NCBI GenBank assembly: GCA_903872035.1
Contig: CAIQIZ010000011.1
Location: forward strand, 1 to 54,024
Direction: 5' to 3'
DNA from: an uncultured bacterium
GTDB lineage: Bacteria; Patescibacteriota; Minisyncoccia; Phycocordibacterales; PALSA-1337
DNA: 54,024 bases
Below, one piece after another: positions 12,001 through 18,600 of this stretch (its first letter is position 1; each line of letters starts with the position of its first letter). The translations under genes were made by a program, and so were the position numbers. A model generated the notes under the pieces. It ran no database searches. It was not told the origin of the DNA and saw only the letters and a list, made by a program, of their open reading frames with translations.

Positions 12001-13207
12001 CAGGATATACCTGTATGGATGTCGGTCCTGACCCAACATGAGGCCGCGCATAGATAGTGATATCGTTCGAACTCTCCAGCCCCCTATCAAAAGTGACTCG
12101 AACATACTGCCCATCAGCCAGATCCGCAAAATTCTGATCCAGCATTCCGACAAGATCGAAAATATCGCCAATAGCATTCAAGTTAGAATCCAACTGCAAA
12201 GCGTTTGAAATATAAATTATTTGAAATGTTTGCGTCGACAAGTGCGGCACGATCCAACCAACGTGGTCGATAAATCCATTACCATCGTCATCATAAGCAA
12301 CGAATTGCATGTCGGCGCTCCCGTTGTTCTGCCATTTGATCTTGATCTTATCTTCTTCACCGACTTTGTATATTTCCGGTATAGCGATGCGAACAGGAAC
12401 ATCGATCATCGGCTGTACTGCTTCCTGCTCATCCGTCGCCGAGATAGTCACCAGTTTTCCATTCGCAGTCTCTTGCTCGACAATTTTTGGAGGTGTTGTC
12501 GTCGCCACCGATTCAGTAGTCGAGGCCGTTGATGTCGCTAACTGTTCGGTAGTCGAAGCAGTGATAGTGATAGCTGTTGTTGAAGCGGTAGTCCCTATTG
12601 AAGAGGTCGCCACTAGCAAAGTTGTGCTCGCTTGTGGGAGAGTAGTTGTCCCTTGAAGATTCGTGCCACCACTTGAACCACCGACTGAAGTTGGTTCTGT
12701 TGTCGAAGCTGTCGATGTAGAAGTTTCGCCTGGATTCGTAGACGATGCAAAAGAAGTTGTTGAGGAAGCCGTATATGAAGAAGTGGAGGTCGCAAATTCC
12801 GGAAAAGTTGATCCCGAGCCTGTTCCTGGATTTACAGGTTCTATGACAGGGGCTGCAGAAGACGCATTCGTTGATTCTGATGTCGAAGCGACTGATCCTG
12901 ATGATTGCGCATTTCCATCTGATGACGATGGTGACACAGTCGGCGACGGTGAGGTCGATGGTGTCGGCGTAGGATCTGGAGCAACACTGACCGACGGTGT
13001 CGGCGTAGGGACACTTGATGGTGAAGCTGATGGAGTTGCTGACTGAACATCAGGAGAGACTGATGGAGAAACTGCGCTTTCTACCGGTGGAGCCACTGCG
13101 GCATCCCCCGAAGCAACGTCGTCAGCGAGTGCTATGCGAGAGGAACCGACGAGAAGAAGCACGACCAAAATTAAGTTCACACCTAGACGAAAGGTTCGGG
13201 CCATCAT
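1..13207 (-). CDS. Giant secreted GLUG-repeat / propeller / FN3 surface protein (partial, C-terminus outside window)
   Basis: The frame stays open for 13.2 kb and runs off the left edge; I spot-checked its phase at eight or more places. The start at 13207 gives a signal peptide (MMARTFRLGVNLILVVLLLV, then ...ALA-DD). A TAAAAT -10 box ends 8 nt upstream and there is no Shine-Dalgarno. Next comes a Ser/Thr/Pro linker to about residue 240. A globular part follows (about 290-480, with YDDDGNGFIDHVGW and later YWVNGTGNWSDDTNHW), then a DFDGGGYKISNLY segment (about 650). About 49 repeats of roughly 66 aa follow (about 740-3895). Each has a GLUG-like motif such as GGFVGDNNGTI plus NSYSTGNV, then a run of GG-x units. 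Seven roughly 43-aa repeats (about 3925-4225) look like a beta-propeller, followed by FN3-like domains (from about 4265). The family suggests a cell-surface adhesin; the ligand is unknown. Confidence 0.93.
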   Translation of the reverse strand, partial: MMARTFRLGVNLILVVLLLVGSSRIALADDVASGDAAVAPPVESAVSPSVSPDVQSATPSASPSSVPTPTPSVSVAPDPTPTPSTSPSPTVSPSSSDGNAQSSGSVASTSESTNASSAAPVIEPVNPGTGSGSTFPEFATSTSSYTASSTTSFASSTNPGETSTSTASTTEPTSVGGSSGGTNLQGTTTLPQASTTLLVATSSIGTTASTTAITITASTTEQLATSTASTTESVATTTPPKIVEQETANGKLVTISATDEQEAVQPMIDVPVRIAIPEIYKVGEEDKIKIKWQNNGSADMQFVAYDDDGNGFIDHVGWIVPHLSTQTFQIIYISNALQLDSNLNAIGDIFDLVGMLDQNFADLADGQYVRVTFDRGLESSNDITIYARPHVGSGPTSIQVYPVYTDALGNTTEGSPLQATFQIDQDGKYRILLTDLLIPTAVFDLKIIGNTDIDYVVDPAPNIAYWVNGTGNWSDDTNHWATSSNGIARSGNLPGPNTSVFFDNFSGTGASIVTINATTTVGSFTIGTSTGYTGTIVQNAPLFIVNTSGQSGNFVETSAATFTAMNPAVNTFSAAGNFALNAGTFRRYTGTGISADPFMIYDVYGLQAMRTSLTSSFKLFNDIDAASTTAWNQNTGFIPIGNATTNFTGDFDGGGYKISNLYISTTSSSYVGLFGYSVSQIRNVTLSNISINATSTPGTAGVNGNDGVMGGTVTASANANGTTTPTAGGAGGTLYVGGLVAYNSGLITNVNVSGSIIGMGGTGGLGGYGGKGGWIASGASTAGAGGLSVSNAAALGGTVYVGGLVGFFQQGNITNSCSTAMVMGIGGTGGASGNGGEGGYTLGTGIGGAGGAVGVPGAGGVSYTGGLVGWTNSGTITASNSEGNVTAIGGVGGAAGLAGNGGAGGTLPSISGIGGNGAAGGAGGFSYAGGLVGVNNAVIEAGSFATGTIQSFGGIATVGSAGGNASTSPGNNTAAGGNGGSGGAGGVAYAGGIVAQNGTGGIINGTAGQVYSIGSVSATGADGKIAGAGGIGGSGATGGGAGGADAAAAGGTGGTALVGGIAGQNSGLIVSAYSTTGLIYLHGGIGGIGGTGGLGGLATSGLSGAAGTTGNGGAGNNATIANSYAGGLAGSNIGTIQYSFSTNAISATAGAGGAGGNGAAGRANLTAAGGGTGGAGGVIYVGGVAGNNTLLITDSYHMTGAINGTAGAGGAAGAGGAGSGSGLAGPGGTATVGAIIYEGGITGADGTVGSSGGILTNVYSIGDVIGTSGAGGAGANGIDGILGMAGTAGTAGANGGVAYVAGIVGYQNAGDILNAYSAGNIIVNAGMGGIGGTGGNGANGTTTTGGAGQLGQNGGTGGEADGGGIIGKFIIGTLSNASSTASTTVSGGAGGNGGRGGSGGDGGKNGGTGFAGGASGTGGNGGQGGVAYAGGFVGRNAGVITSISTSLMLGNVSAFAGIAGDAGYGGNGGNSTSTISTGTAAAGQTGGTGGAGAAAFAGGIAGDTTNAITNVYASSTVIAVASAGKNGAAAGIAGSGAFGSLGHLGAAGATGGAGGAGAIAYAGGIAGQSVTTITNANIGLGSVLAVGSAGGNGVNGGDGGVGGTGSAGGQGGIGGAGAAGNIAYAGGIVGNNFTSGTQNGVVQNSFALVSVSAIGGGSGNGGVGGAGGLGAAGGAGGAVSAPAAAYAGGLVAYSNGIINNSYATGIASSTGGYGGMPGSGGKGGNGVVSGGLGFTGGANGLGDTAGNITSRTGGAAYSGGLLGYNAAGGNIQGGSHASGDAYATGGRGGDGTTGAASGNSTNGNAGIVGIQGGIGGTGGVASAGGLVGYSLALVSDDTFATGDASSTGGRAGNGGAGGASGAAGTSGTGVGGIAGGAGGIGGAAYVGGVMGYNGVLGTTIINANNLGWINSTGGSGGDGGIGGVGGAGTGAAGGGGGTGGAGGNGGADYGGGIAGSNTGIIRDIHYTITSINVIGGWGGNGARGGNAGSTTGSVSVGTGGQAGSGGAGGIGGTTLVGGLAGDNPGVILNSEVIGSISASGRNGGNGGNGGDGGSGGLAGFNGGVAGTGGNGGNGGVIYLGGLAGQGNGNISLSHAIGGNITIVSGSSGGIGGTGGNGGVGGGGAGKNGTGGTGGNGGVTGASYAGGAVGYSGSNYILFDTIYSTNNVSITAGIGGAGGTSTPGTIGAQGGAGGAGGAGGASGAYTYAGGLIGAAAGAGDTIRFSYATGTVMVIGQMGGLGAKGATGGDGAASMAGGLGGTGGVGGFGGYTYVGGLVGLTSSYILVSDSYSMGMASSTAGSAGSAGKGGDGGAGNAAIGGNGGAGGSGATALGGIAYTGGLIGIGTIGLVVDSYSTSIVSGTSGTGGVGGSGGTGNTGGYGFKGGDGGNGIIGGAGAANYTGGLIGQFTGTVDNSYHYSGFIQAIGGNGGVGGIGGAAGKSGSTTAVTAGQGGTGGAGGASGLMNVGGLVGEDTTILAVIRNSYATSTDITVIAGTGGAGSRGGDGGDGSLGASEIGGVGGVGGAGGSGATGAGTAVQVGGLVGRITLGTVTSSYAKGGTITINGASGGTSAFGGIGGAGSVNVAAAIYGLGGAGGAGGAGGQIYAGGLVGYTTGVVETNSFSTTTLNITGGSGMDGTDGRTATSTSGTAGSNGGNGGAPGAIYAGGLIGYTTSDIVSSYAGYDSTTGEGNIVANGGSAGKGGNAGNGGSGLLVGSAGGQGGAAAGTGGGASGAVGAVIGGLVGFSSGNITSSFSDGITISGTEQPGGKGGNGGSGGAGSVSSMGGIGVIGGAGGYGGLRAIGGLVGDYLPGTTGTIQGSYSNINIKVFGGGSGTGGNSGSGGASGAVSGGTSAVGIAGAVGYAGGAAYGGGLVGRISGTTGPILQIVNSYATGNVVVQGGYGGDGGSAGAAGSAFLGVSGHVAAGAVLGGQSGAGGEADAGGLVGYSALTSGQIDYIGVFATVSATSTGGNAGTGGKSGDAALSRPNVTGLNGGGAVTVSTGGAAYAGGLIGNNKVTLAGGVNDILNSYATGNVYALGGRGSMGNTGGIGADGTSTAAGGNGGIGGNGGIGGEADAGGLVGYGGASAGEGNYTNSYSLSNTVIAMGGKGGDGGTAGTSGYGGTDSAGGATGAAGTSGAGGAAYAGGLVGRTVSTASMNLSISSSYSTANVYATGGTSGDGKIGVIGGHGGPGVTSAKGGVGGNGGATGNGGAVYVGGLVGDNTGIVEDTSYATGNVFAYSGSVGTAAKGGPGGISGTLSGGTAASGGNGGAGGNGGAIYAGGLIGNNEATGIIISSFANSSVLSVSQNGGTGGEGGKGGDGSAGTSTHIGGPGGTGGTGGIGGANYSGGLIGYNQNAASTTISSYATGTTIDATSGNGGNGGKGGDGGLPGTAGKGGDGFTGGSAVAALPGALYVGGFVGDNNGTIYLNSYSTSNVIGRAGIGGAGGAGGIGAQGGVGGAGGAGANGGAGGSAAASGAGTNAYAGGFAGANESGRTIKDSWSTGTVTLYGGNGGAGGEGGDGGRGGDGQASGAGGTGGQAGVRTAGSAGGIAYAGGFVGYNVGTLYTDYSIGNVNVYGGTGGAGGAGGNGGRGGDGGPTGAGGVGGNENTTAAAGTGGNLFAGGFLGENFTAGIVQDSWSSGNIYTVGGNGGTAGASSTAGRGGDAGTTSNQNGGNGGTSLGGSNGGAGGTSYAGGFIGANLTTGSFNTSYSSGNVTMVGGNGVVGGTGGQGGAGGTGGTSGTGGTGRDGSAGGNGGNGGDVYGGGLVGQNTGVITNAYSTGSASSTAGTPGNGGPGGPGGNGGTGTLGNGANGNGLTGGNGGTGANAFVGGLLGTNNTSAVTNAYSIGAPSGTKTSGATGGAGGAKGTGGTGGSNGGAGTLGGSGTQYVGGLVGSSLGGSYVSDYFDATYSGKLNGVTGGFAWAVATSTSARQWRSVAYGNGIFVAVASDGTTANQIMTSIDGQVWLARTSPSASQWSSITFGNGIFVAVASSTATTTQIMTSSNGINWSNQTSPSGLQWYSVTYGNGYFVAVASSTATTSQIMTSSDGIQWFIQTSPSARQWRSVTYGNGMFVAVAQDGTTANQIMTSSDMVNWFSQTSPSARQWRSVTYGNGIFVAVAYDGAVATQIMTSTDGVNWFSQTSPSARQWTSVTFGNGLFVAVAYDGAVATQIMTSPNGITWTSQTSASARLWNAVAYGNGLLVAVAQDGTALTDLMNSGIGVMTGTTTPVMQHQATYTGWDFTSLIWKIAEASTYPYFNYQNIPNPPTNIVAVAGSNSATITFTPPVDNGSSAIIRYVVTSSGGQTATGTTSPITISGLNNGASYTFTVTATNSTGTSSPSAASISVMPATIPDAPTITSVSSGDSQATIYFNAPANNGSTILLYTATSTDGLHFATSTGS
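540..1418 (-). repeat. Seven tandem ~43-aa repeats, propeller-like
   Basis: Inside the giant gene, seven consecutive units carry the pattern SARQWRSVTYGNG, FVAVA, QIMTS, DGxxW and QTSP. Unit length is about 129 bases. Neighbouring units are near-identical in places, which suggests recent duplication. The Trp/Gly spacing resembles BNR/kelch-type blades, and seven units match a seven-bladed propeller. The last, leftmost unit is degenerate (DLMNSG). The fold assignment is inference. Confidence 0.8.
1500..11010 (-). repeat. About 49 GLUG-like repeats with Gly-rich inserts
   Basis: A GG(L/F)(V/A)G-type motif recurs about every 197 bases between roughly 1525 and 10990; I counted 49 by eye. Each unit has a conserved beta-strand-like half (YVGGLVG, N-x-G-x-I, NSYSTG-N-V) and a variable Gly-Gly-x half with Ala, Asn, Thr, Val or Ile at x. 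GLUG repeats are known from filamentous-haemagglutinin-like adhesins. The long Gly-Gly-x stretches are unusual. Confidence 0.85.
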
Positions 13208-13896
13208 TTGATACAATTTTATCAAGATATCATGACCGTGCATAGCGAAAATACACAGTAAATGTAAGCGTAATTTGAGCATTCCAATCAGACAGAGTAT
13301 TATCGAAAATCGGGTGACTTTAAGCACCTTCGCCTTACAAATTTACCCCGTAATTCAAGCAAAATGAGTGATAGAAATCAGGCCAAATCGACAAACTACG
13401 TATATATATTGTACAAATATTTTCTATTTCAAAATTGGTGACCTTTATAAACCTTAATAGTCTTTAATAGTTAATTGGAATACCACGGCTAACTTTCGTC
13501 CTCACCGTTTATGCACAAAATTTCTATGCGGTTGGCGGTCTCGAGTATTTCAATCGACGTTCTGAACAGCTTGAATCATGTAGGTCCTTCCGGAAGACAT
13601 GTTCAACCTTGTTCTAAATGAAGCGCCCAAGCAACTATGGTCAACGTCTCTACTCCCCACCGATCAACGGGCTCTGCAGTTATCCACACCAGTCTGTTCA
13701 AAATGTCCAAAAAAGCACATAAAATTTCCCTGACATTCATTTGACTACTTAACATTGATTTGCTTCAAACAATTACGACCAAGTTGACATCGGTAATTAT
13801 TGTGGTAATGTCAGCGACGGATTGTTATAAATATGCAATTCCATTGCCTGCCATATAAATTGACTGGCACATGAAAATACAGAAAGACAGGGTTCT
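13208..13896. other. Gene-free region of about 690 bases
   Basis: I see no convincing coding frame, tRNA or other RNA gene here. The left end carries the promoter of the giant gene. Near the right end a TTGACA (13784-13789) is followed after 16 nt by TAATGT (13806-13811), a candidate plus-strand promoter for the next gene. A nine-codon frame (13871-13900, MKIQKDRVL) ends in a TGA that overlaps the ATG at 13897 and could couple its translation. AT-rich stretches lie around 13395-13480. Confidence 0.5.
13216..13221 (-). promoter_or_regulatory. -10 box (TAAAAT) of the giant surface protein gene
   Basis: Reading leftwards, TGATAAAAT is an extended -10 with TG one base before TAAAAT. The box ends 8 nt before the ATG at 13207, so transcription would begin at or next to the start codon. 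I see no clear -35. Confidence 0.5.
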
Positions 13897-14991
13897 ATGA
13901 AAAAGAAACAGATCGATCAGACACCACCACAAACACAGCCGCCCGCCAAAGCACCGCCAGCGCAACCGTGTTTCCATCCCAGCATCGAGGGTGCCCAGCA
14001 CGGGCCAAAGTCGCTTTTGGAGTTTCTCGATTACGCCAAGATGTCCGGAGCCGTCGGCGCGCAACCGTCCAACTTTCATTGCCAAAAGAAAGATGGGCGA
14101 CTCATGAACGCGAAGGAGGTCAAAGAAGCCTTCGACATAGCCGAACTCCGGCTCGACGGTATTTCCGCTCACTGCCCTTTCTGGGTGCACACTACTGCCT
14201 GGACCGGCAGCCCCACCATCCGACCTTTCATTCCGGCCGATGTGGCCAAATTGTCGCCGCAAGCAATCGAGAAGTGGGCCGAGAAATATATCCTCAAGCT
14301 ACTCGATCTCTGTGCCGAGCTCGGCGTCAAGATCATCCCGATGTTCTGGGGAGTCGCCTTCGGCTGGGAGGTCGCCACCGGATACCCATGGGGCTTCTGG
14401 GGTAGCGACGATTACAACCTTATCGTGGAAGGCAAGGAGCGCTTCGTGACGAAGACAGCCAAGATCCGCCGACATGCCAATTCGAACGGCCAGTCGCTCG
14501 CTCACGAGATCCACCCCGGCACCGGAGCCATGTGCGCCGACGATTTCCTGGAATTGGTCGCGATCTGCCAGGGCGACAAATGCCTGACCGTCAATGCCGA
14601 TCCCTCTCACTGCTGGGAAGGTGAGGACTGGGAAACTCGGTTCCTCAAGGTCGGCCACCGCATCTGCGCTTGCCATATCAAGAACTTCGTCATCCGTCGG
14701 GGCCTGCCCCTTCGCATGATGGAGCCAGCTTGGCAAAAGCGCGCCATGCAATTCGTGGACTTGCCGACAGGCCAAATCAACCTAGCTCGCTACGTCGAAC
14801 TCCTCATCCATGTCGGTTATCCTCAGCGTTACTGTATGCTGACAGGTGCCAAGACCGCTCCGCTTATCGTCGAAGCCGAGAGCGCTTACCGCGACCTGGA
14901 CGCCACCAGCGCCAATGGCATCCAATACGTGCTCAATAACCTCTGCTTCCCTATCGCCACCGGTTCCTTTGAAGACGGCATGGGCGCATAG
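13897..14991 (+). CDS. Sugar phosphate isomerase/epimerase-like TIM-barrel protein
   Basis: A 364-aa protein resembling the xylose isomerase-like / AP-endonuclease-2 TIM-barrel superfamily. Supporting segments are GISAHCPFWVHTTAW, LCAELGVKIIPMFWG, LAHEIHPGTG (a likely metal-ligand Glu and His), LTVNADPSHCWEGED (Asp/His) and ICACHIKN (His). These fit the strand-end metal ligands of the family. The substrate cannot be told. The first 30 residues are a Pro/Gln/Lys-rich low-complexity tail. Base composition and codon use are clearly more GC-rich than the neighbours, with many GCC, GGC and CTC codons. A strong terminator follows, so it is a single-gene unit. Horizontal acquisition is plausible. 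Confidence 0.8.
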   Translation: MKKKQIDQTPPQTQPPAKAPPAQPCFHPSIEGAQHGPKSLLEFLDYAKMSGAVGAQPSNFHCQKKDGRLMNAKEVKEAFDIAELRLDGISAHCPFWVHTTAWTGSPTIRPFIPADVAKLSPQAIEKWAEKYILKLLDLCAELGVKIIPMFWGVAFGWEVATGYPWGFWGSDDYNLIVEGKERFVTKTAKIRRHANSNGQSLAHEIHPGTGAMCADDFLELVAICQGDKCLTVNADPSHCWEGEDWETRFLKVGHRICACHIKNFVIRRGLPLRMMEPAWQKRAMQFVDLPTGQINLARYVELLIHVGYPQRYCMLTGAKTAPLIVEAESAYRDLDATSANGIQYVLNNLCFPIATGSFEDGMGA

Positions 14992-15014
14992 TCGCCACAC
15001 CCAAGTAGCATCGT

Positions 15015-15050
15015 AATAGCCGAGCAGGTCGTCTGCTCGGCTATTTTTAT
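15015..15050 (+). terminator. Rho-independent terminator after the isomerase-like gene
   Basis: A perfect 13-bp stem (AATAGCCGAGCAG at 15015-15027 with CTGCTCGGCTATT at 15033-15045) closes a 5-nt loop and runs into TATTTTTAT. It lies 24 nt after the stop codon. Confidence 0.9.
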
Positions 15051-15075
15051 ATGTCCCTATGACTGGATAAGAACT

Positions 15076-15567
15076 TTATTGCCTTCTATTTATCTCATCT
15101 TCTGCTTTGATCGCCATTTCGAGAAATGCTGATATATCCGCCATGCTCATAACTCTGGGTTTGATGTCTTTTATGCAGAAAACGCCGACTGGTAGGTTTG
15201 TTTTAGCATCATGTAGGGACCTGCCTGCATAGAATCTGATGAATGGTTCACCGATGACCATCGGATTATCGGCGAAAAGCGGATCCTTTAGAGTATCCTC
15301 GATGATAAACATTTCTTCATGTAGTAACGCATGAGCGCAAAATGATATATCCCGTGGTCCTTCACGTTGTTTCAATCCCTGCATCGATTTGTACCATTCT
15401 CGATCTTTGTCGATGATAGTGATAGTAGAAATTGGCACAGCAAATCGCAAAGCAGCTTCTCTGGTGATCTTATCGAACCTTTCCTCAATGGCCGTGTCCA
15501 GAATCTTCAGATCCTGAACGGCGCACATCCGATCTCTCTCATATCCTGGAACTAAGGGTTTATTCAT
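15076..15567 (-). CDS. GAF-domain protein
   Basis: A 163-aa single-domain protein. It matches the short stand-alone GAF pattern: a helix with LDTAIEERFDKITREAA, then ISTITIIDKDREWYKS, DISFCAHALL, an IIEDTLKDPLFADNP segment, IRFYAGRSL and GVFCIKDIKPR. GAF domains bind small ligands or act as redox sensors; no output domain is attached. It is convergent with the isomerase-like gene. A TACAAT box ends 9 nt before the ATG and there is no Shine-Dalgarno. The ligand is unknown. Confidence 0.8.
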   Translation of the reverse strand: MNKPLVPGYERDRMCAVQDLKILDTAIEERFDKITREAALRFAVPISTITIIDKDREWYKSMQGLKQREGPRDISFCAHALLHEEMFIIEDTLKDPLFADNPMVIGEPFIRFYAGRSLHDAKTNLPVGVFCIKDIKPRVMSMADISAFLEMAIKAEDEINRRQ

Positions 15568-15635
15568 GTTGAGATAATTGTATCATACTAATTCCGAAGA
15601 TTTCCCTTTGCGTCAGCATGCTAATCCTGAACCTC

Positions 15636-18600
15636 CTATCTACTAAGTACCGCGTGCATAATGCGGCTAAATGCCCAATAAACGCTAGCAGTGAATTCTG
15701 ACGAACCGTTGTTTAGATCCATCGCAGCCGGACTACTTGAAGGGCTCGGTGTGTGACTCGGGGTTGGTGACGGAGATGACGATGGTGTTGGTGATGCTGT
15801 CACCGATACAGAAGGCGTCGGACTTGGCGCGTGACTAATGGAAGGTGTCGGGGATGGTGAGCTAGATTGGCTAGCTGAGGAACCGGCATAATAACTAGAT
15901 GTTCGAGCAGATTCGGACGCAGGTGCTGGTGTAGATGAAGGAGTAGGTGAAGGAGTCGGAGCTGATACTGATCCTTGTGAATACGGAATAGGTGTAGGTG
16001 ACGATGCGATACCGGAGATCGTCAGCGTCATATTGTTACTTGAACCTGTAACTGGGTGTGTGACTTGTACGGAATATACACCCACTGGAACATTTGGTAC
16101 GAATTGCAATGTAGAACCATTAGCCGAAACTACGGAATATGTCTTTGGTGTAGAGGGACGCCCCGCCAATTGTGCCATCAAAGTAACGACGTTTGCTGCA
16201 GTCTTAGAGAAGCGGACACCCGTGATCGTGACTGTCTGATTTGGAGTGGCAGGATTAGGTGAGAGCGAATTGAGATATGGCGAGACTTCGCCTATGATCA
16301 CGACGTTGTTCGTGGTGTTAGCAGTTGTTACAGGTATGAATTGGAGATTTGGATATTGACCGAGTACGACTTGGGTCAACGAACCATGATAAGCTCCAGC
16401 GAACATCTGCTTGGGATTGGCGGTCATAGTAACGGTGAAAGTCGACACTGTATTTGCTGGTAAGTTGAAATAACCGAAGCCGTCATCTGTCGCACCTCGT
16501 TGAGTATAAGTTTCCGGACCGCTCCAATTGAAGCCGTTTCCGGTCACATCGAAGATAGAGAACGCTCCTTCCTTCTGAAGCTTTTGTGGGACATTGCCTG
16601 GATTTATCCCGACCGTAAACGTATTAACCAAACCCGCTTCCCCACCAGACGGGTCATACTTCAAAGCTAGAGTCGGTGTACCAACGATCGTAACCGAAGC
16701 CGGCGTAGCGTTTGGATCCGTTATAGTGAACTCACCACTCTTACCACTCAACCCGGAATTGTTATCCTGTATGACGATTTTGTAGCTACCCGACGGGATA
16801 TCCGCCAAGACCCAAGCATTTCCATTGTAGTAATAATATTTACCAACTGTCCAGGTGTACGTGTTGTTTGCATAACTGGCAAGCCGATTTGGGTCGGCCA
16901 GATAATACATGTTGTAACCATTTGAATCTTCTGCCCAGATCTGCATCAATTGATTTCCTCCTCCAGTCCAAACGATATCTGCATGTGACCCAACTGAGAG
17001 GTTACTACCGGTTGCCGGAGCTGTGACAGATATAGGATCGAGAGCACCGAAAGTCAACGGGTTAGTCGAGGCATTGAAAGTAAACGGGACGACCTTATAA
17101 TTTGGTTGGAAACTATCAAGCCGCACACGATATGTATCCTTCAGCAAGCCATCACGTCTCACTGACCCCGTGAGCACAAACCGCGCTGTAGAATTCGGAG
17201 ATATTAGATAATATGGCCCAGGAACATCTGTAACATTCGTGCTTGGCATATCATATGACAGGTTTATGTTCGAATTATGATTGTCACCAGTTCCAACCAA
17301 TGTATAGGCAAAGGCACCAGACCTTAACACTTGTAATGCGGAAGGGCCAGCATGAATATCCACATTAAAAGTGGCATTCGCCCAATTCTGGTCACCCTGA
17401 CTGGTCTGCAAAGTCCCAACACCAACCACATTCGCTGTAACTCCTGGTGGCCGGATCTTCGTCAAAGCACAATGATTCAGAAAAGCAGATAGATGCGATT
17501 CATATACCTGCTTTGAGGTGAATGGTAAAGTTACAGCTATCGGATGATAAGTTTGCCCCATAGCCTGAGCAAAACTGGCCGAAGTGAAGTAGCTCGCGTA
17601 TTGGTAGAATCGTATCTTCAAATACTCGATCAGCATGGTCTTGTCGACATTGCTGTATGGGAACTGATTGACTAGAGCGATCATTTGATCGAGCGATGCT
17701 GAACTTCCAAATATGTTCCTAGCGATTCCATAATATGACGATTGATACGAAGGACGAATATCGTTGGACAGACCACTTATGAGTTGTGAGACGTACGTAT
17801 TGGCAGGATCCGCAACAGTCATGCCACACGAGAAAGCCGCGTCGAATCCATGTGGTATTATCTCTGTCTTACCAGTGGTCAAGTTTATGCCCCAATCTTC
17901 ATTATGAAGAGGCGCCACATCTTCCAGATTTAGAACTTCCGTCAACAAGAACAACCTGATCGTCGTATCCGGATCGAATGACAACTGATGGATATCCGTA
18001 TTATCTGTCTTGCTCACGATAGAGGCTGAAGTCAGTCTGTTTATCACATTAGGGGTCCAAGAAGCTTTCCCACCTTGGTTATCACCGGATTCATAAAGAC
18101 TCGAATTCAGATTGAATTGGGTTGTAAATGGAACCTCATCACTGCTTTCATTGTCTCTTGCGACCATCATGTAACGGAATGTGCGCCCGGCATATCCAGG
18201 ATCGGTAGTGAGGAATCTTACATTGGCGAAACCGACGATATCCGTTGTAGGAACACCAAAAGCTCTGAATATCTTGAATATTATGTATTCTCGGAGGTTG
18301 ACATTCAGTTGACCGCTGAAACCGATATCACTGCCATTGGCAGTGTAATCGTTCCAACCATCACATTCGGGAATGAGCCGGACTTTCTTATACTTCAATA
18401 TCGACTTCCCGTCATAAGTGCTCAAACCGTGGAACTTACCATCTGGATTTCCTGAAGAAAAAGTGACATTCAGGACTGGCGGACGACATTCTGAACGCAT
18501 ACCGCCCTTCCATTCGTATTTTATGCTCCAATCTTGGATAGTAGCGCCGTTTTGGCTTTCCTTCAGATCTCCAGAAGGATTGGGGGTTGTTCCAGTAATC

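Noticed and set aside
13208-13896. Possible tRNA or small RNA gene in the long gap
   Set aside because: I found no cloverleaf-like arms, TTCGA-type T-loop or strong terminator there by eye.
13825-14262. 145-aa minus-strand frame opposite the isomerase-like gene
   Set aside because: It lies fully against a coding frame with clear family motifs. Its residues (many Arg and Gly) are typical of the reverse of GC-rich coding DNA.
14299-14775. 158-aa minus-strand frame inside the isomerase-like gene
   Set aside because: It is a shadow of the plus-strand gene, with no promoter, start signal or recognisable motif.
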